In this document: in pieces, positions 35,691-46,700 of the stretch
How positions within the stretch are numbered: position 1 is the stretch's first letter
Layout of the letters: each line of letters starts with the position of its first letter
From: Lactarius indigo
Lineage: Eukaryota > Basidiomycota > Agaricomycetes > Russulales > Russulaceae
Assembly: GCA_025766275.1 (NCBI GenBank)
Contig: JAFKAC010000045.1
Span: forward strand, 124,001-188,000
Length of the DNA stretch: 64,000 nt
Reading direction: 5' to 3'
Made by a program: the position numbers and the translations under genes
Notes under the pieces: generated by a model
The model's database searches: none
Seen by the model: only the letters and a program-made list of their open reading frames with translations
Told to the model about the DNA's origin: nothing

Positions 35691-37806
35691 TCGTATACTG
35701 TGGAGACAGAAGGATGTCAGGTGGTATGGTGCACAACTAATGCCCCACGAACGTGCAGGCCGTAATCGATTGGGCAAGCTCGGATGTCCGTCGTTGACAC
35801 ACTAGGAAAGTAATTCCAGTCCTTTATCCAGGTCTTGCGGACGGTGACCTAGAAAGGACCAGGAGTGGGTGAGCAAAAGATCGGGAAAGCCGACGTGTCG
35901 TGAAGCACCGGAACTGCTCTGCTGACGGACGCACCGTGAAATTCCCACGAGAGTGGGGATGGTCAGCAATTGAGCGACCCACGACCCGACGAGCGTGAAT
36001 GAATGAGCCGCACAGGTCAGCCCCGTACACCCCCACGGATTCGGCTACGAGTTCTCGCAGACCGGGTAACAATCTCAGGTCCATCAACGCAATACAACAC
36101 CGCTTCAATTCGTTGACCTCGAGCTATTGTCTACACCGATAGATGGATTGATTGGCGGCGTTCACCAGGTCTCTAAACCTGTAGGAATGAGAAGCCAACC
36201 AGGAGCTCGGAGAGAGATATGCGAGCTTCCGGTTAGCTGCCCATTGCCAACAGGTTATGGGCCCTGGAGAGCGCCGCCAACCAGCCCGGGGAGTCTGCTC
36301 CTGGCTGCACCTGCTCCTGGCTGCACCTGCACCTGCTGCACCTGCACCTACCCCCGCTATTGAACAGCTTCCTTCCAACAACCCTCGTCTTGAATACGAA
36401 GGCACTAGATAGAGCCTGAGCACTCTGCCTCGATGCAAGTCAAGAGTTCTGGGGCTAAAGTAAAGCTGGTCCTCACCTTATGGATCGCGCGCGTGTGCGA
36501 GCGACCACTGAGGCGTACACTGGTTATTTATCTATAGGGCAGACGAGATATTCACATGGGTTACTAAAGACCGTGATTCCACCAATCGGCTTGTGATTTT
36601 ATCAGTTTCGATCCAAAAAAGCTGGCCGATCGCGCGCTGCAACCGCACCTCGAGTTCACTCAACTCCTAGAGAGATACCCTTAAGTCGCGAAGTTCTATA
36701 CCACTGGGAGCGTCTTGGACTATCTTCAAGCGACGTTAGGTTTGCGCAGATGGTGGCGGCACTTTGACGAAACAGACGAAAGCGGGAGGTTGTTGAGTAT
36801 TCGAGCCCCTGAGTAACCACAGATGCGATCGAACGGAGTCCAAGATCCCCGGCAGGGAAATCATTCACATGCAGCCCTGTGGTTATTTCCATCATGGTAT
36901 CGAGGTCAAAGACGGGGATCTGTAGCGGCGGAAGTACCAAACAAGAAAATAAGAGTAAATTATACCAGTCGACACGATTAGAAGTGAAGGGAGCGGGGTA
37001 GAGGTACTTTGCACCTCCGTTTGAGAATGAGTTGTTCTGACACTTTGTCCAATCTGCGGCTCTGACTTCACTTTTGCTCCGTCGTTTCTCTCCAACAGTA
37101 CCACTTTGTCGATGTTACCCGAACTCCATCACGTACGCATCTGTGGTGGATGTCGTCTTCAATGTTAATTGCCCATACTAAACAGCCATCTAGAAGTCTG
37201 CCGGAGAGCCAACGACGCTATGGATTATCCCTGTGAAACGTAGAAGTACATATATTTCTGCGTGAGAGGGAATTCCCAGAGCAGTGATTCGGATACAAAA
37301 AGAGAGAGATGGGAGGGAAGGGAGAAAGAGAGACTGACTCCGATGACCCAAGGTGGCGAGGGTCGTCTTATATAGCGTTCGTCTCTGGTACCCCAGAATG
37401 CATGTGGTAGGCAGTTTACGCGTTTAGTTGTACGCGTTCCGAGATAAGAAATGAAAGAGCCCCAGATTAGGGGAAGAGTCGGACTTCCTTTGTCTGGGAG
37501 CGATCATCGTACGTATTTACATCACCCTGCTTTCCAGTGAGACGTCAGTACGCGTCAGTCCGTGTTCACAACACGGCCGTCTGTTGCTCACCGTTCCTGG
37601 CCCAGATCCTCCCCAGACCATCGTTGTGATAAAATATGTGTCGTCGGCAATGATCACCGTGACATCACTGCGATTACGTTATAGAAACGGGCACGTGCCT
37701 ACGGCGGCGCCTAATGAGTTGATATAGGGCGCGAGGACTTACGCGAGGTCACCGTGGCCGCATTGAACAGTTGACCCTACTTGCCTTACGCACTCCAACG
37801 TTGGCA
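35691..37806. other. intergenic region with a short GC-rich minisatellite and a weak minus-strand frame
   Basis: A degenerate CTCCTGGCTGCACCTG-type repeat occupies about 36296-36350. On the minus strand, two frames (37104-36892 and 36940-36656, e.g. IPVFDLDTMMEITTGLHVND) are separated by a CTACAG acceptor-like sequence and could be the 3' part of an unidentified gene. No donor keeps phase cleanly, so I do not call a gene. Confidence 0.35.
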
Positions 37807-39389
37807 ATGGCTCCCAAACGTTATCAGCCACCCAAGGCAGGAATAACGAATACCAGTAGTAAAACATCCGACAAGGAGGAGCTGTTGAATGTGAGGGCCC
37901 TCAAACGCGCGGAGCACGTAAAGGCTAGGTACGAGGAGGCAGAAAGGCACAAGGAGGTCGTACGTAGCATGCTGCTTCTGTTCTGTTTTCACGTTGCGTA
38001 AACAAATCTCACCACGGTACTCATATCTCAGGGAAATGCGCACTTTCGCAAGGGAAAGTACAGAATGGCCATCGAGAAGTATGAAGTTGCGAACAAGATC
38101 AACGGCCCCAACCCCGCATACCTGTCGAACATGGCTGCGGCGTGGCTGAAGCTTGAAGCGTGAGTTTCGCACTCGCTCATGGGTTCCATGGACCAATGGT
38201 ATGCAACCATTTCATAGATACGATATTGCAGAGCACTGCGCCCAGCGCGCTCTCGTCCTCGACCCAACGTTCATGAAGGCGCGATATCGTCGTGGTCTTG
38301 CGCGCAAGGGGAGCCTCCAACTCTATGCGGCTACTCTCGGTGCGTTAGCCCGTGTCACCTCTCGTGTCGCCGTGTCGAGTAGAGCTGCTGAGACTGTGGA
38401 CACCAGATTTTGAGGCTCTCCTTGAACATGATCCAGGCTCCACTGAGGCAAAGAAGGCGCTCGACGAGACGTTAACCCTCATGAACGAGCGCGACGAGGA
38501 TGACGGGTCCGTCGCGTTTGACCAAGAGTTCCCATCGCTGTCCGAAAAAAAGGTCGAGCTCGAGTCGGTATCGGACTCGAGCGACTGGAATCACGAGGGG
38601 AACGGAATTCCGTGCCGGTTCTACAATCACGACGGCTGCATGCGGGGCACTGGGTGCAATTTTTCGCACGCGCCGGACCACAAGAGTGTGCGAGATCGCC
38701 TGTGGGCATTTTCTTCCGACCTTTCGCTTGCGAGGAGGGGTGCTGACTTTGTATAATGTCTAGCGGGCGCAATGTCTGCATGTACTTTCTACTCGGGGAC
38801 TGCAAATTTGGCAGCAGCACGTGCGTATATTCTCACGATAAGGCCTACTTGCCCTCCGGCCGCTGGTGGGACGACGAGGGCAAAGTGGTGCTTCTCAAGC
38901 AAATTTCCATGGGCCCAAGGTCCAAAGAAAATTCAGCATTCATGCCTTACATGTGTGGACTCGCAGACAACCGTCTCGCTTGGGCATCAGCGCACGGGGT
39001 TGAGATGGAAGAGGTGTACGGACACTGGAGGGACCAGGCGATGGACGGATTTTGCAATGCCGCTGATGATGGCTTGTGCGCTACCTTCAGGAGTGCCTAT
39101 AATAGCAGCAACAGGGGAAGGAGTCGGCGGGGTCGCGGTCGTGGCCGGGGAGGAATGCGCCGCGGTAGCTGGCACAGCGGACTGGATCTGCACGACTTCG
39201 AAGATAGCCAGGAGGAGAGAATGAACAACTTCGGCTTTACGGAGGATGAGTTACAGGAACTCATTTGTCAGGGTGTCAAGCCGTGGGACGATGATGCATG
39301 GGTGAGTACTTTTGGTTTTGAGCTCGCCTCATTCTGCATATTTCTAATTCTTGCGTTAGGATGTCCTCAATGCAATCTACTCGCTCTGA
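37807..39389 (+). CDS. TPR and double CCCH zinc finger protein with RGG tail, copy D
   Basis: Six exons: 37807-37959, 38032-38159, 38218-38339, 38383-38701, 38764-39301, 39360-39389; phases agree, 429 aa. It has the same architecture as the gene at 29591: N-terminal basic coil (EELLNVRALKRAEHVKARYE), TPRs (GNAHFRKGKYRMAIEKYEVA; AYLSNMAAAWLKLEAYDIAE; FMKARYRRGLARKGSLQL), CCCH finger 1 (CRFYNHDGCMRGTGCNFSH) and finger 2 (CMYFLLGDCKFGSSTCVYSH). A long WWDD...ASAHGVEMEEVYGHW region, an Arg/Gly stretch (NRGRSRRGRGRGRGGMRRG) and FGFTEDELQELICQGVKPWD complete it. Intron 4 uses a GTGGGC donor, weaker than in copy B. The tail insert LDLHDFEDSQEERMN makes it longer than B. RNA-binding is inferred from the CCCH/RGG parts. 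Confidence 0.85.
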
Positions 39390-39493
39390 CCGCAAACAAT
39401 GCTTCAACGCGCTCTAGACATGCTTCGTACTAACTTACAGTAGTTTTGGTTTTGATGTAAATTCTAACTCCTTATGGGACTCATGCTCATGCC

Positions 39494-39521
39494 GAGACGC
39501 GTCGGCTTTGCGACGCGTCTC
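39494..39521 (+). repeat. perfect inverted repeat, 11-bp arms with 6-nt loop
   Basis: GAGACGCGTCG (39494-39504), loop GCTTTG, CGACGCGTCTC (39511-39521). Located between the TPR-CCCH gene and HSP60, about 165 bp before the HSP60 start and touching the candidate heat-shock element. Confidence 0.85.
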
Positions 39522-39535
39522 TTCTGGAGTCTTCC
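39521..39535 (+). promoter_or_regulatory. candidate heat-shock element upstream of HSP60
   Basis: CTTCTGGAGTCTTCC fits nTTCnnGAAnnTTCn with a single change (GAG for GAA). It lies ~150 bp upstream of the HSP60 ATG, a usual distance for Hsf1 sites. Sequence match plus context only. Confidence 0.45.
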
Positions 39536-39685
39536 ATAAGCGATTGGGGACCAAATAATGCACAAACAATATGAACTCGCCAACGCGCGAATTTCTCTCT
39601 TCATTCTCTTCCTCCAAAGCCTCTCTCTCCACTCATCTTCGCTCTCCCGTACACCCTTCCCTTAATACTCTTACATTCCTACACC

Positions 39686-41787
39686 ATGCATCACGTCTCT
39701 TCTACGTCGTCTCGTGCTCTACGCCGCGCTTCCGCTAAGGCCGCTCGCTCTGTTCTCGCCCGCGGTGCACACAAGGAAATCAAGTTCTCCAACGAGGGCC
39801 GCGCGAGCATCCTCAAAGGCGTCGACGTGCTTGCAAACGCTGTCAGTGTTACGCTTGGGCCAAAAGGTTCGTTCGCTCCTGGTTGCTTCCGTTGTCGCGT
39901 CTTGGTTTGCTGACGTGTCTTGCATAGGCCGGAACGTTATCATCGAGCAGTCGTTCGGTGGACCCAAAATCACCAAAGGTAAGCTCCTCTTCCATTTCCG
40001 CCCGTTTTTTGTGTTACTTTTTTCTTCCGCTTCGTTTGGTTGCCCATTTCTTGATAGGAGTGCGCATACATTTTTGCTACTTCCGAGTCGACCTACTCTT
40101 ATATTCTTGGACCTTACACTTTCTCTCGGGGCTTTACATTGTGGTATCATGCTCATTCCTAATGGTGATTTAGATGGTGTCACGGTTGCTAAGGCCATTA
40201 CTCTGAAGGACAAATTCGAGAACCTTGGCGCACGGTAATATACTTTTCCACTTTACTCCAATGCATATATTGACACTTTACAGGTTAGTGCAAGACGTTG
40301 CACAAAAAACGAACGAGATTGCCGGTGATGGCACGACCACCGCGACAGTTCTCGCGCGTGCTATCTATGCTGAAGGTGTCAAGAATGTCGCTGCCGGCTG
40401 CAACCCGATGGACCTTCGTCGCGGATCCCAGGCTGCGGTAGAACGTGTGGTCGAGTTCCTTTCCAAGAACACAAAAACAATCACGACTACCGCCGAGATT
40501 GCCCAGGTGGCAACCATTTCCGCCAATGGTGACATTCACGTCGGCAACCTCATTGCGCAAGCCATGGAAAAGGTCGGCAAGGAAGGTGTCATCACTGTGA
40601 AGGAGGGCCGCACAATCGAAGACGAGATTGAGATCACCGAGGGCATGCGCTTTGATCGTGGCTTCATTTCTCCCTATTTCGTCACCGATGTCAAGGCGCA
40701 GAAGGTCGAGTTCGAAAAGCCCTACATTCTCCTTTCGGAGAAGAAGATCTCTCTCCTCCAGGACATTCTCCCATCGCTTGAGGCTGCTGCCCAGGCTCGT
40801 CGCCCGCTGCTCATCATTGCCGAAGATGTGGACGGCGAGGCTCTTGCCGCCTGCATCCTCAACAAACTGCGTGGTCAGCTCCAAGTCGCTGCTGTCAAAG
40901 CTCCCGGCTTCGGTGACAACCGCAAGAGTATCCTCGGAGACCTCGCTATCTTGACTGGCGGGACAGTTTTCACTGACGAACTTGACATCAAGCTCGAACG
41001 TGCGACAGTCGACCTCCTTGGAACTACCGGCTCGGTTACGATCACAAAAGAGGATACTATCGTTCTTAATGGAGAAGGTTCGAAGGATGCCATCCAGTCG
41101 CGTTGCGAGCAGATCCGCTCACTCATTGCCGACCCCACAACAAGCGACTTTGACCGCACCAAACTCCAGGAACGTCTCGCGAAACTCTCTGGTGGTGTTG
41201 CCGTCATCAAGGTTGGCGGGTCGTCCGAGGTAGAAGTTGGCGAGAAGAAGGATCGCTATGATGATGCCCTCAACGCGACGCGTGCAGCTGTTGAGGAGGG
41301 TATTCTCCCTGGTGGTGGTGTCGCGTTGCTCAAAGCCTCGCTCGCGCTTACTTCTTCCGCACCTGGAGCCGCCAACCCACCATCTAGCAACGCGAACCCT
41401 GACGTAATACCAATCCCAACGGCCAACTTTGACCAGGACCTCGGCGTATCTATTATCCGTCGTGCGCTGACGCGTCCTACCCGCACAATTCTGAGCAATG
41501 CTGGCGAGGAAGCCAGCGTGATTGTTGGCACTCTCTCTGAGAAGTACGGTACGCCAGATAAGTTTGCATGGGGCTACGACGCAAGCAAGGGCGAGTACGT
41601 CGACATGATCAAGGCTGGTATTGTCGACCCACTCAAGGTTGTCCGGACCGCGCTTGTGGACGCCGCGGGTGTTGCAAGCCTGCTCACGACCAGCGAAGCG
41701 AGTATTGTTGACGGTGAGGAAGAAAAGCCTGCAGGTGGTCCCGGGATGGGAGGCATGGGCGGTATGGGTGGCATGGGAGGTTTCTAA
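39686..41787 (+). CDS. HSP60: mitochondrial chaperonin HSP60
   Basis: Four exons: 39686-39866, 39928-39978, 40174-40234, 40284-41787; phases 1,1,2 agree, 598 aa. Group I chaperonin that folds imported proteins in the mitochondrial matrix with HSP10, using ATP. The N-terminus [20 protein letters not shown] is an Arg/Ser presequence. Hallmarks: the ATP-binding loop [48 protein letters not shown], the apical domain [60 protein letters not shown], the signature [16 protein letters not shown], and the C-terminal GGM repeat [18 protein letters not shown] ~28-residue Pro/Asn-rich insertion ([20 protein letters not shown] onward) sits in the equatorial part. Introns are confined to the 5' quarter. 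Confidence 0.97.
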
Positions 41788-42231
41788 GCTCGTCGGGCTC
41801 ACTGACGCTTTATGTCCTCCGCATTCTACTGCACTTTGCCTTGGTTGTTGGTGAATATTTCTATCTAAGTATCTCCAACCCCTACCCCGCACTTTCCTAT
41901 CTTCCTGCATATACGACAAAGTAACCTACATGCATACATAGTCACGTATTCAATGAATGCACCCCCACTCATCATTTTTATGCTTATATTTTCATGGCTG
42001 ATGACATTCTCAAGACTGGTGCATTGCGCTACGAATTCTCGCGCCTCTTGCGGCGTTGCTGTGTATAAGCCGTGTGAGAGGCGTGTCAAGAATGCGCCAC
42101 GTAGTTGTGGGCGTCGTCAACTCTCGGCGGTACGGTTGGGTAATGGCAGAGTCGGCGCGGCCGCGAATGATAGTATTGCCATATTGCTCATCTACTGGTG
42201 TTTTCGGACATATCTCCTTGCTTCTGTTGCC
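41788..42231. other. intergenic region, no gene
   Basis: 3' UTR of HSP60 and promoter of the following gene; nothing else recognised. Confidence 0.5.
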
Positions 42232-44031
42232 ATGTCTCAGGTACCTCCCGCCGCATCCTCTTCTTCCGATTTCCAGGCCATCTTTTATGCTCCCCCGAAA
42301 TCGTATGAGAAGAAGACGAAGAAAGACCTTCTCGCGCATCCATTGTCGGCACAGTTGCAGACCTGCAACTCTCCCGCGAACATTCTGGCCGTGCTACGTG
42401 GACAGGTCCAACAATTTGAGCAATCTACGTACGGCGATGACAAATTGACAAAATGGTTAAACCCGACCGTCAACGCCCTTTATACATTCTCCGCAATGCT
42501 TGGCGAGGGCGTTGGACTAGTGAATTCCATTCAGACAGTCCTTCTACGATCTGCGTTCTGACACTATTTCTAGGTATTCTCACCTGCAAAAGTGAATTTT
42601 GCTGGTGCTGGTGTCCTCCTCTTGGTAGCCCTTAACCCGGATTCCCCTACTCAGACTGTTCTGATACCAAACTCATCACAGGCGGCAAAGGACGTTGTTG
42701 CGAACCAAGAGGTGCTCGTCGATATCTTCGAGCGCACTGAAAACTTCTTCAGGCGGCTCGAGACTTTTACCGAAGTGCTGACAACAGAGGTGATGAAGGA
42801 TATTATCGTGAAGATTATGGTTGAGGTCCTTAGAATTCTTGCGATCGTGACGAAGGAGATTAAGCAGGGACAAGCGAGTGAGTCAACCCCCTTATTGCAC
42901 GTACCCGTCCCTGATATAGATTCAGAGAAATACTAGTCGGACGGACCGATATCGAGGGTGCGCTGGACAGACTGGATAGATTAACGCAGGAGGAGGCCCG
43001 GATGGCGATTGGGCAGGTATTGAAAGCCACATACTGTGTCGAAGACGGAACAAAGACTGTCGGCGACAACGTGAAGAACGTAGGCGACAAGATCAACCTT
43101 GCTTTCGGGGTGGCAGAGCTACTATATCAGCAAGGCGCAGTCGTGGATATTGCCGGTCACAGTAGGCCAACTCCACTGCAAGCTGCGTCGGCGGACGGAC
43201 TTATCGAAGTCGTGCGTTGGTTACTCGACTACGATGCAAATGCAAATTCACAACAAGGCACTCACTTGGCTCCACTGCATCGAATGGATACCTGGAGGTT
43301 CGGATTTTATCGGGGCATAGCGTACCGCATCGACGTTACGAACGACTTCAGCCAAACTCCATTACACCGCGCATCAGAGAACGGTCACGTGGAGATCGTG
43401 AGGCAATTGCTCCGACATGACGGGGACATCGACGCACAAGATATTGACTTTTCAACACTATTGCATCGGGCATCGTTTTGTAGGCGGTTCGAGGTTGCAC
43501 GTCTTTGACTGCTCGACCACGGCGCGAATGTAGACGCCAAGAACAAGTGGGGGGAGGACTCTGTTGCACTTAGGATCTGAGGGGAGAACCGAGATCGTGC
43601 GCCTGCTGCTCGACCGTGGCGCAAACACGGAAGCCAAGGACAAGGATGTATGAACCCCATTGCACGTAACATCATTCCAGGAAAGAACCGAAATTGTGCA
43701 TCTACTGTGTGACCATGGCACGAACACAGATGCCGAGATCAAGGATGGATGGACTCCGTTGCACCTAGCGTCACACTGGGGGGAAAACGAGATCGTGTGC
43801 TTGCTTCTCGACTCTGGCGCGAACGTGGATGCAGAGAAGGAGGATGGATGAACCCCGTTACGTCTGGCATCATATTGGGGGAAAGCCGAGACAGTGAGCT
43901 TGCTGCTCGACCGCGGCGCTAGTGCAGATGCAAACGACAAGGAAGAAAGGGCCCCATCACAAGTAGCGTCAGAACAGCGAAGGGACGAGGTCGTACAGAT
44001 GTTGACAGAGCATCATGTGCAAGTTAGATAG
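42232..44031 (+). pseudogene. Goodbye-domain / ankyrin-repeat STAND-like gene, decayed
   Basis: Exons 42232-42519, 42574-42624 and 42682-42877 join in phase and encode the fungal N-terminal Goodbye domain: LLAHPLSAQLQTCNSPANIL, AVLRGQVQQFEQ, KWLNPTVNALYTFSAMLGEG, VFSPAKVNFAGAGVLLL and AAKDVVANQEVLVDIFERTE. The next exon begins around 42923 (EILVGRTDIEGALDRLDRLT), but the strong GTGAGT donor at 42878 does not keep phase. Ankyrin repeats follow directly, without a NACHT ATPase. Repeats 1-3 are open to TGA 43506-43508; then come a frameshift in a G-run near 43551 and two TGG-to-TGA changes in DKDGWTPLH-type positions (near 43649 and 43849). Intact relatives act in self/non-self signalling; this copy is unlikely to work. 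Confidence 0.65.
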
Positions 44032-44043
44032 GTTGCTGTTGAG

Positions 44044-44335
44044 TTACTGTAATAGTGCAGTGGTTACCTCCTGCAGGTATTCGTATAGACAGTTATAGCG
44101 GTCGGCGAACAACGGCAAGCGAGTGGCCAACGTCAGTGCATTGACAAGGGACGTCGCGATGGAGTTATATTGATTCTTTACCTTTTCGTCATCGGGTAAA
44201 GGGTAGCTACCGGGATTGGCCTGGGCGGTAGAGGCAAGGGTACGGATTGGGTAGGCATCGAGGCGTTGTTGGAAGGCATGGTCAGTGCGAGTTCATGGCC
44301 TCCTGTAGGAAGTCGAGAAGCTCGGTAACATGCTT
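44044..44335 (-). pseudogene. C-terminal fragment of an unidentified protein, first copy
   Basis: The minus-strand frame QRLDAYPIRTLASTAQANPG continues SYPLPDDEKVKNQYNSIATS LVNALTLATRLPLFADRYNC and ends LQEVTTALLQ at stop 44046-44044. Upstream, LDFLQEAMNS (about 44320-44287) lies one frame off, indicating an indel near 44283. A more damaged relative occurs at 46490-46700. I cannot name the family; the sequence is helical and Leu-rich. Confidence 0.4.
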
Positions 44336-45412
44336 CTCACTGGCATGTAAGAGACGGTCAAGAAGAGGCGGCCAGACGTGGCCCGGTGACAATGCGTCCT
44401 CGATCGAATACATGTACCGCGCAACTGTTCATAGTCACTGACAAATTTTGAAAGATGGCTACTGGTAGAACAATTTCTCATGCACGCGAATGATGCCTTG
44501 GATACTTGGACGTCAGAGAACAAACAACGAAAAACAAGCAGATAGGTCACGTGTAATGGGCAATTCCGAAACAGTGCGGCGCGGCACCGACGGTGACCAT
44601 CTTGACTCTTGTGCATCGATGTCGACTTAAAGTTAGAAGCACATTTATGAAGGCGTTGCACTTCTTGAAAAGCTGGTGATCACAGTGCCAGTACTTCCCG
44701 GCCTGGTGTTTCTGTTACTTGTGGCTCCAATATTCATCATGAGCACCTGAGCGCTCGGCCACAAGAGCCAAGACGAGAGCAGAGCGAACTCGAAGACCTA
44801 TGGTACGCATGCCACAGGTCGTCACTTCAATTCTTAATTGGAAAGCTCCTATTCATCGATGACTTATCGACCCCCGGTGTTTAATGATAAGTCACTGAGC
44901 ATCTATTTCCCGCGCCGATAAACAGAAGGTAAGGAGCAACGACTTGTGAGATCACTATCTAGCGCCTAAAATGTATCACTCCGGTTCCAATCCAGAACGG
45001 TGAATTACGTGCTCTAAATAGTACACTGAATTTCGAAAAATATTTTTCTCGCTTGTGGTGGTTCAGCGCGCATCACTGAAATAGTCTGCTGACGACAAAC
45101 CAACTTCGTAAATAATATTCGTAGATAACACGTACACCACACAGCCCGCTGAACGACATCCACCTTGAGGGTACTACCTAGTCACCATCAAATCAGGCGT
45201 AAGATTAACACCGTGGAGATAATTTGGAAGTTTGATTTCATCGTATGGAGACAGCAGAGAGTAGAAAGGAATGGGTTTTGTGACAGAAAAACAGTGAGCG
45301 GTCGGCAGTCTGTACAGGGACCGAGCGTTATGATGCTAAACGAATGTGAATAGTCAGAACTCATCCTCGAAGGGTGGAAGGCAGAGTAGCTCACAGCTGA
45401 TGAAGCCAATTT
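44336..45412. other. intergenic region, no gene recognised
   Basis: Short unsupported frames. The last ~180 bases (45230-45412) recur in diverged form at 47630-47810 as part of a tandem duplication. Confidence 0.45.
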
Positions 45413-46213
45413 CTAGTTGAATGCGATGATAGTTGCACCAGCAGCATTAAGGATGGTGTCACCCCAGGAATCAATGTGCCAGACCAGACGGGTCGTGGTG
45501 ATGGGGTCCACGTAAGCGTTGATACGAAGGTCTGCTTTGCAATCAATGTCGAGATGGTTCAAGGCGATAAATGCGGAGGGTTTCTTGAAGAATTCGACTG
45601 GACCTGAAGCAAATGAGATTTCCCCACTGTGTTCAAGTTGGTGTCGGTTCCAGGGACGAATGTCCATCGTATTGACAGATGTGCTAAAGATGTGCTCGCG
45701 GTCCTCTGGATAGGCAATCCAGCAAGTCTGTGCGGCCCAGAGGACAGTGTCTGACCAAGTCTCGATATTGAGCGTGAATCCTTTCGCATCAATGTTACTA
45801 GCAGTAGTAATGACGCGCCAGTTGTGGTCCTTTTCGAATTCGATGCGGTTGAAGAAGACAACGACCTTGGGAGGAGTGACGAACGGGCGCTCAAAATTAA
45901 TGCGCACGGAGGCGGGAGATTGGGGGTCCCCCCAGAGGTTGCGCAAGTGTTCACCCGTGAGAAAATCCAGATCACCGGGTGCGAGGGCGAACACATGGTC
46001 GGTGCCGCCGTAGAAAATGGGAGGTTTCCAGGCGACGAAGCGGCAGTTGGCCCAATCCTTTGTGAAGAACGGGATCTCCGACTGGACGACTGTAGCTTCT
46101 TTGTTCATGTGTATGCGACGGATGCCATGAGGCAGGCGGGGGGAGGCGACAAATGGACGAGGGAAGCTCAGTGTAGTCTCTGTCTTAGTGTCGAATTCGC
46201 AGAGGACCGGCAT
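45413..46213 (-). CDS. H-type lectin domain protein
   Basis: Single exon, 266 aa, ATG at 46213 (the frame is open further upstream but has no ATG). H-type lectins are beta-sandwich carbohydrate binders, classically for N-acetylgalactosamine. The first ~70 residues (LSFPRPFVASPRLPHGIRRI ... DWANCRFVAWKPP) look like a diverged unit. Residues ~103-172 are a clear unit: RINFERPFVTPPKVVVFFNR, NWRVITTASNIDAKGFTLNI, ETWSDTVLWAAQTCWIAYPE. Residues ~197-266 form another: GEISFASGPVEFFKKPSAFI, DLRINAYVDPITTTRLVWHI, DSWGDTILNAAGATIIAFN. There is no signal peptide, as in many fungal cytosolic lectins. By family such lectins serve in storage or defence, but the role here is inferred only. It is the intact member of a tandem duplication. 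Confidence 0.8.
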   Translation of the reverse strand: MPVLCEFDTKTETTLSFPRPFVASPRLPHGIRRIHMNKEATVVQSEIPFFTKDWANCRFVAWKPPIFYGGTDHVFALAPGDLDFLTGEHLRNLWGDPQSPASVRINFERPFVTPPKVVVFFNRIEFEKDHNWRVITTASNIDAKGFTLNIETWSDTVLWAAQTCWIAYPEDREHIFSTSVNTMDIRPWNRHQLEHSGEISFASGPVEFFKKPSAFIALNHLDIDCKADLRINAYVDPITTTRLVWHIDSWGDTILNAAGATIIAFN

Positions 46214-46489
46214 GTCTCCTGTTATAAAGAGCAATTTGGGGTGGGGTGTCACGGTGGGGGTGAAGAAGTGAGAACTAGCAGTCTCTCTATGATAGGGTAT
46301 TTCTACGTTTCAGGCGTGTCTATTAAGTTGCTCTGTCATCGACGCCATCCTTCCAAGGTTCCAACTGAGGTAAATGACATTTATTTTTTAAAATGTAAAA
46401 AAAGGTCTATCACCGCAACACGTATTTGTAACTATGAAACATTTCCATACAGACTCGGGCCTAGTATATAGTAAACGGTCATTCTGCAC
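46214..46489. other. promoter region of the lectin gene
   Basis: Under 300 bases. Contains TTTATAA on the minus strand near 46227, close to the ATG. Confidence 0.35.
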
Positions 46490-46700
46490 TGGCGGTAAGA
46501 GGGAAATGAAGATTCTTCACCTTCCCATCATTGGGTAAAGGGTAGAACTAGCCACCGGGATCATCAGGGAGATAAGGTAAGAACGACGACTGCGTACTAG
46601 GCCACTAGGCGTCATATGATGATCAATCGATTAGGGGACAGCTCTAGGTCCCCTACTGGGTCCCGTAGGAAGTCGAGAATCTTGGCAGCATACAGTCGAG
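46490..46700 (-). pseudogene. degenerate second copy of the 44044-44335 fragment
   Basis: Segments around 46511-46556 (minus: YPLPNDGKVKN) and 46660-46680 (GTAGGAAGTCGAGAA on plus) match 44180-44215 and 44305-44320, with internal stops and missing sequence. Confidence 0.45.

Noticed and set aside
37771..37806. Upstream extension of TPR-CCCH copy D
   Set aside because: It begins with TTG, not ATG; the ATG at 37807 matches the start of the other copies.
46214..46252. Thirteen extra residues at the lectin N-terminus
   Set aside because: The frame starts with GTG; the first ATG is 46213.
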